Shown in pieces: positions 61,102-64,000 of a stretch of 64,000 nt of DNA. The stretch covers positions 1,711,910-1,775,909 of the forward strand of contig JAGTTP010000001.1 of NCBI GenBank assembly GCA_018223365.1. Reading direction: 5' to 3'. The stretch is from Clostridiaceae bacterium Marseille-Q4145 (GTDB lineage Bacteria > Bacillota > Clostridia > Lachnospirales > Lachnospiraceae). A model generated the notes under the pieces. That model saw only the letters and a list, made by a program, of their open reading frames with translations, did no database searches and was not told where the DNA came from. A program made the position numbers and the translations under genes. The first letter of the stretch is position 1. Every line of letters begins with the position of its first letter.

Positions 61102-62278
61102 TCCATATATTGAAGAAGCAGAAGAGGCCATTCTTCATACCTATAACCGGTATCAGATCGTACTGGATCGTGGAGAGGGTGTACATCTTTATGATGTAAA
61201 TGGAAAAGAGTATCTGGACTTTGCAGCAGGTATCGCAGTTCAGTCTCTGGGATATAACAATAAGGAATATACTCAGGCGCTGAAAGACCAGATCGACAAA
61301 TTGACCCATATTTCCAATCTCTACTATTCTGTTCCTATGGCAGAAGCGGCAGAGAAGGTAAAAAAAGCCAGCAGACTGGAAAAAGTATTTTTTACCAACA
61401 GCGGCACCGAAGCCATTGAGGGTGCGCTCAAAGTGGCAAGAAAATATTCCTATGCAAAATACGGTGAGGACCGCTATGAGATCGTTGCCATGAATCATTC
61501 CTTCCACGGAAGAAGCCTTGGTGCTCTGTCCGTAACCGGAAATGAGAAATACAGAAAACCCTTTGAACCGCTGATCGGCGGCGTGCGTTTTGCAGATTAC
61601 AATGATCTGGAGAGCGTGAAAAGCCAGGTCAATGAGAAGACCTGTGCGATCATTCTGGAGACGGTTCAGGGTGAGGGCGGCATTTATCCGGCAACGGAGG
61701 AGTTCTTAAAAGGCGTGAAAGCACTCTGCGAGGAGAAAGATCTGATCCTGATTCTTGATGAGATTCAGTGTGGTATGGGAAGAACCGGATACATGTTCGC
61801 ATGGCAGGAGTACGGTGTGGAGCCGGATGTCATGACCTGTGCAAAGGCACTGGGATGCGGTGTTCCGGTCGGCGCATTTGTTCTTGGCAAAAAAGTGGCA
61901 GACGCTTCCCTTGCACCGGGAGACCATGGAACCACTTACGGCGGAAATCCCTTTGTCTGCGCGGCAGTCAGCAAAGTATTTGACCTTTATGAGAAGGAAC
62001 AGATTGTGGACCATGTGAAGAAGGTCGGTGGATATCTGGAGCAGAAATTAAACGCACTGGTGGAAAAGTATGATTTTCTGAAAGAACGCCGCGGAAAAGG
62101 CCTGATCCAGGGACTGGAAGTAGAAGGAAGACCCATTGGTGAGATCGTAAACCGTGGACTGGAAGAAGGACTCATCATTATTACTGCAGGCAGCAACGTG
62201 CTGCGTTTTGTTCCGCCTCTGGTTGTCACGGAAGCAGATGTGGATGAAATGATTGCCAAATTGGAGAAATGTTTTTAG
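61094..62278 (+). CDS. argD: acetylornithine aminotransferase
   Basis: A 394-residue class III PLP aminotransferase. TNSGTEAIEGALKVARKY, the PLP aspartate in ILDEIQCGMGRTG, the Schiff-base lysine in TCAKALGCGVPVGAF, and the C-terminal NVLRFVPPL are all present. The ATG at 61094 sits within the last codons of argB. It is the last enzyme gene of this operon, 12 bp before an unrelated binding protein. Confidence 0.95.
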   Translation: MSNPYIEEAEEAILHTYNRYQIVLDRGEGVHLYDVNGKEYLDFAAGIAVQSLGYNNKEYTQALKDQIDKLTHISNLYYSVPMAEAAEKVKKASRLEKVFFTNSGTEAIEGALKVARKYSYAKYGEDRYEIVAMNHSFHGRSLGALSVTGNEKYRKPFEPLIGGVRFADYNDLESVKSQVNEKTCAIILETVQGEGGIYPATEEFLKGVKALCEEKDLILILDEIQCGMGRTGYMFAWQEYGVEPDVMTCAKALGCGVPVGAFVLGKKVADASLAPGDHGTTYGGNPFVCAAVSKVFDLYEKEQIVDHVKKVGGYLEQKLNALVEKYDFLKERRGKGLIQGLEVEGRPIGEIVNRGLEEGLIIITAGSNVLRFVPPLVVTEADVDEMIAKLEKCF

Positions 62279-62290
62279 AAAGGGGACGGT

Positions 62291-63523
62291 ATGCCAAAAA
62301 AGTTTCTTGGAATCCTGGTGATTCTGGCAGTGCTGGTGCTGGGCGCGGAGATTGTCTATGTCAGTAAGCAGAATCAGAAGCCGCAGGTAGAGCTTGAAGA
62401 GACAAGACCGATCCTTGTCTGGTACACGGATCCGGATATTCAGACTTATATGGAAGAGACGGCAGCCCAGGCTGCTGCTGCCTATGGAGTGGAGATTCAG
62501 ACGGAACTGGTGTCTGATGTGGATTATATTGAAAATATCAGTGAAAAATCCATTGCAGAAACCATGTCCGGACCAGATCTCTACATTACATCCAGTTCCC
62601 TTCTGGAAAAAGCAGCGTTGGCAGGTCTGACCACTACGCTGGATGGAAGCCGGTTTGCAGATTCCTATGGGGAAAAAGCACTCCATGCAGTGACCTATGG
62701 TGGAAAAGTCATTGCAAAACCATTTTATATTGATACAAGTTTCCTTGTGTATAATAAAAACGTAACCGATCAGATACCTGAAACCATCGATGATATTTTA
62801 ACCTATGCGGAGAATTTCGAGATGGATGATACCACAGCAGATGTAGAGACTATCTTTGAGTGGAACGTGGCAGATGTACTGGAGAACTTCATGTTTATGG
62901 GTGCATACACCAACCTGGGTGGAGACGATGGGGATGATAAGAGCCAGGTGTCTCTGGATCTTGATAAAATTGGTGAATGTATGGCCTACTATCAGAACCT
63001 GAACAGTTTCTTTGCGATTGATGCGGATACCATCAGTTCCCAGGATATTATGCAGAAATTTGTGGATGGAAAGACGGTCTATGCGGTGGTTAATGTGCCT
63101 ATGCTGGCCCAAATTGATAAGGCTGTAGACAGTGATTTCTATGGAACAGCAGCATTACCGGATCTGACGCCGGATCTGCAGGCAAGAGGATTGTCTGTGA
63201 CCAATTCGATTGTGGTCAATCCTTATTCTGTCAATGTGAGTGCGGCAGAGGCGATTGCGTCGTATATGACGGAAAATGCGGCAGGTTCCCTTTATGAGAT
63301 GGCAGGAAAGCTGCCAGCCTATCGGAAACTCTCCGAAGCTCCCACACCTGCATGGCAGACGGTATGCGAGGCTTATGATGAGGCGCAGGAGACGCCGAAG
63401 ATTATGGAGCTTTCCGATATGTGGCTGAATCTGGAGGTGACCCTTGCCGATATCTGGAGAGGGGAAGATGCTTCCGGAAAGATGCAGGCATTCTCGGAAC
63501 TTCTGTCAACCAGACTGGATTAG
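62291..63523 (+). CDS. orphan ABC extracellular substrate-binding protein (family 1 type)
   Basis: A 410-residue exported protein. The N-terminal hydrophobic helix (FLGILVILAVLVLGAEIVYV) has no lipobox, so it is probably an uncleaved anchor. The fold resembles carbohydrate-type binding proteins (ILVWYTDPDIQTYMEE, AKPFYIDTSFLVYNKNV, KFVDGKTVYAVVN). The usual QSG motifs are weak. No permease or ATPase adjoins it. It starts 12 bp after argD and may be cotranscribed with the arg genes, though a functional link is not evident. Confidence 0.75.
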   Translation: MPKKFLGILVILAVLVLGAEIVYVSKQNQKPQVELEETRPILVWYTDPDIQTYMEETAAQAAAAYGVEIQTELVSDVDYIENISEKSIAETMSGPDLYITSSSLLEKAALAGLTTTLDGSRFADSYGEKALHAVTYGGKVIAKPFYIDTSFLVYNKNVTDQIPETIDDILTYAENFEMDDTTADVETIFEWNVADVLENFMFMGAYTNLGGDDGDDKSQVSLDLDKIGECMAYYQNLNSFFAIDADTISSQDIMQKFVDGKTVYAVVNVPMLAQIDKAVDSDFYGTAALPDLTPDLQARGLSVTNSIVVNPYSVNVSAAEAIASYMTENAAGSLYEMAGKLPAYRKLSEAPTPAWQTVCEAYDEAQETPKIMELSDMWLNLEVTLADIWRGEDASGKMQAFSELLSTRLD

Positions 63524-63575
63524 TATAAAATTCCAATCATGAGGATATACTTTCAAAGAAAAGGAGGTAGTTCTT

Positions 63576-64000
63576 GTGATTGGATTTTTTATTGCCCTTT
63601 TATCAGGTGCGCTTATGAGTATTCAGGGAGTATTTAATACAGAAGTGACCAGACAAAGCAGTGTCTGGGTGTCAGCTTCCTGGGTGCAGTTCTCGGCACT
63701 GCTGACCTGTCTTATTATCTGGAGTTGTTTTGACCGGCAGAATCTTCTGGCAGCGGTGCAGGTGACGCCCAAATATATGCTGTTGGGCGGTGTGATCGGC
63801 GCTTTTATTACTTATACAGTGATTCAGGGAATGTCGGCATTGGGACCGGCCAAAGCGACCATGCTTATTGTCATTGCGCAGCTGACAGTCTCCTGGGTCA
63901 TTGAACTTTTGGGAATGTTTGGCGTGGAAAAGGCAGATTTTTCCCTTCGTAAGCTCATCGGTCTTCTCATTGCAGTGGCAGGCGTGGTGGTTTTTGAATG
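63576..64000 (+). CDS. DMT/YdcZ-like small transporter, 3' end cut by window
   Basis: About 141 codons of an integral membrane protein with four or five hydrophobic helices (IGFFIALLSGALMSIQGVF; GGVIGAFITYTVIQGMSALGPAKATM; KLIGLLIAVAGVVVF). It is like the DUF606/YdcZ group of drug/metabolite transporters. The start is a GTG at 63576 with a perfect AAGGAGG 8 bp upstream. The protein appears nearly complete when the window ends. The substrate is unknown. Confidence 0.8.
   Translation, partial: MIGFFIALLSGALMSIQGVFNTEVTRQSSVWVSASWVQFSALLTCLIIWSCFDRQNLLAAVQVTPKYMLLGGVIGAFITYTVIQGMSALGPAKATMLIVIAQLTVSWVIELLGMFGVEKADFSLRKLIGLLIAVAGVVVFE

Noticed and set aside
1..64000. CRISPR array, prophage or insertion sequence
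   Set aside because: No regularly spaced repeats, integrase, transposase or phage structural genes were found. The only dispersed repeat is the two-copy 142-bp element.

Overview
The window is chromosomal DNA of a Gram-positive anaerobe of the Clostridia, most likely Lachnospiraceae (Blautia-like). The evidence is a PolC-type DNA polymerase, a gntR-clpC pair where ctsR would be expected, the argC-GNAT-argJ-argB-argD order, a paired DNA-repair radical SAM system and strong AGGAGG-type ribosome binding sites. The genus call is a judgement from gene content, not a database result. No phage, transposase, rRNA or CRISPR array was seen.

Layout. 1-1375: the end of a trp operon (trpB 3' end, trpA). 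1375-1516: a 142-bp structured repeat. 1615-7269: a cohesin-like surface protein, a GntR regulator with clpC, and radA. 7351-7423: tRNA-Trp. 7508-10658: an amino-acid-type binding lipoprotein, a DUF1653 protein, an Mrp/NBP35 ATPase and a YdcF-like membrane protein. 10823-15097: a three-gene phosphonate operon headed by a triple-domain protein (LicC/PntC-like nucleotidyltransferase, HxGH cytidylyltransferase, PEP mutase). 15122-17265: a radical SAM / DUF4130 DNA-repair pair under two LexA-like boxes. 17484-22646: a Crh-like HPr paralogue, a nuclease-helicase fusion, a LysR regulator, DUF1294, a small Cys-rich protein and a DUF7916-type protein. 22673-30838: thyA-folA-SEDS protein-ispG-polC. 30971-36179: purA, HAD and PHP phosphatases, a TrpR-related protein, DUF1836 and UDP-glucose dehydrogenase. 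36194-41006: a polyamine ABC transporter (potABCD) behind a structured leader. 41055-43957: a probable small RNA, a small membrane protein and Tex.

44213-55708 is an accessory catabolic island: two paralogous zinc alcohol dehydrogenases, a ROK repressor, an ion-coupled permease, a HyuA-like ATPase, an ImmA/IrrE-like zincin, two tandem FAD oxidoreductases and a D-psicose/allulose 3-epimerase-like enzyme. Copies of a GTTTTATAAAAC palindrome sit on both outward promoters, so the ROK protein probably controls the whole block. There is no sugar kinase or aldolase, which suggests redox conversion of an unphosphorylated substrate. The substrate cannot be read from the sequence. By eye this block is richer in A+T than its flanks; this was not computed.

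55769-62278 is arginine biosynthesis: argG divergent from argC-GNAT-argJ-argB-argD, with an ARG-box-like site between them. The second copy of the 142-bp repeat lies exactly where the argG 5' leader should be. An orphan ABC binding protein and a truncated DMT-type transporter close the window.
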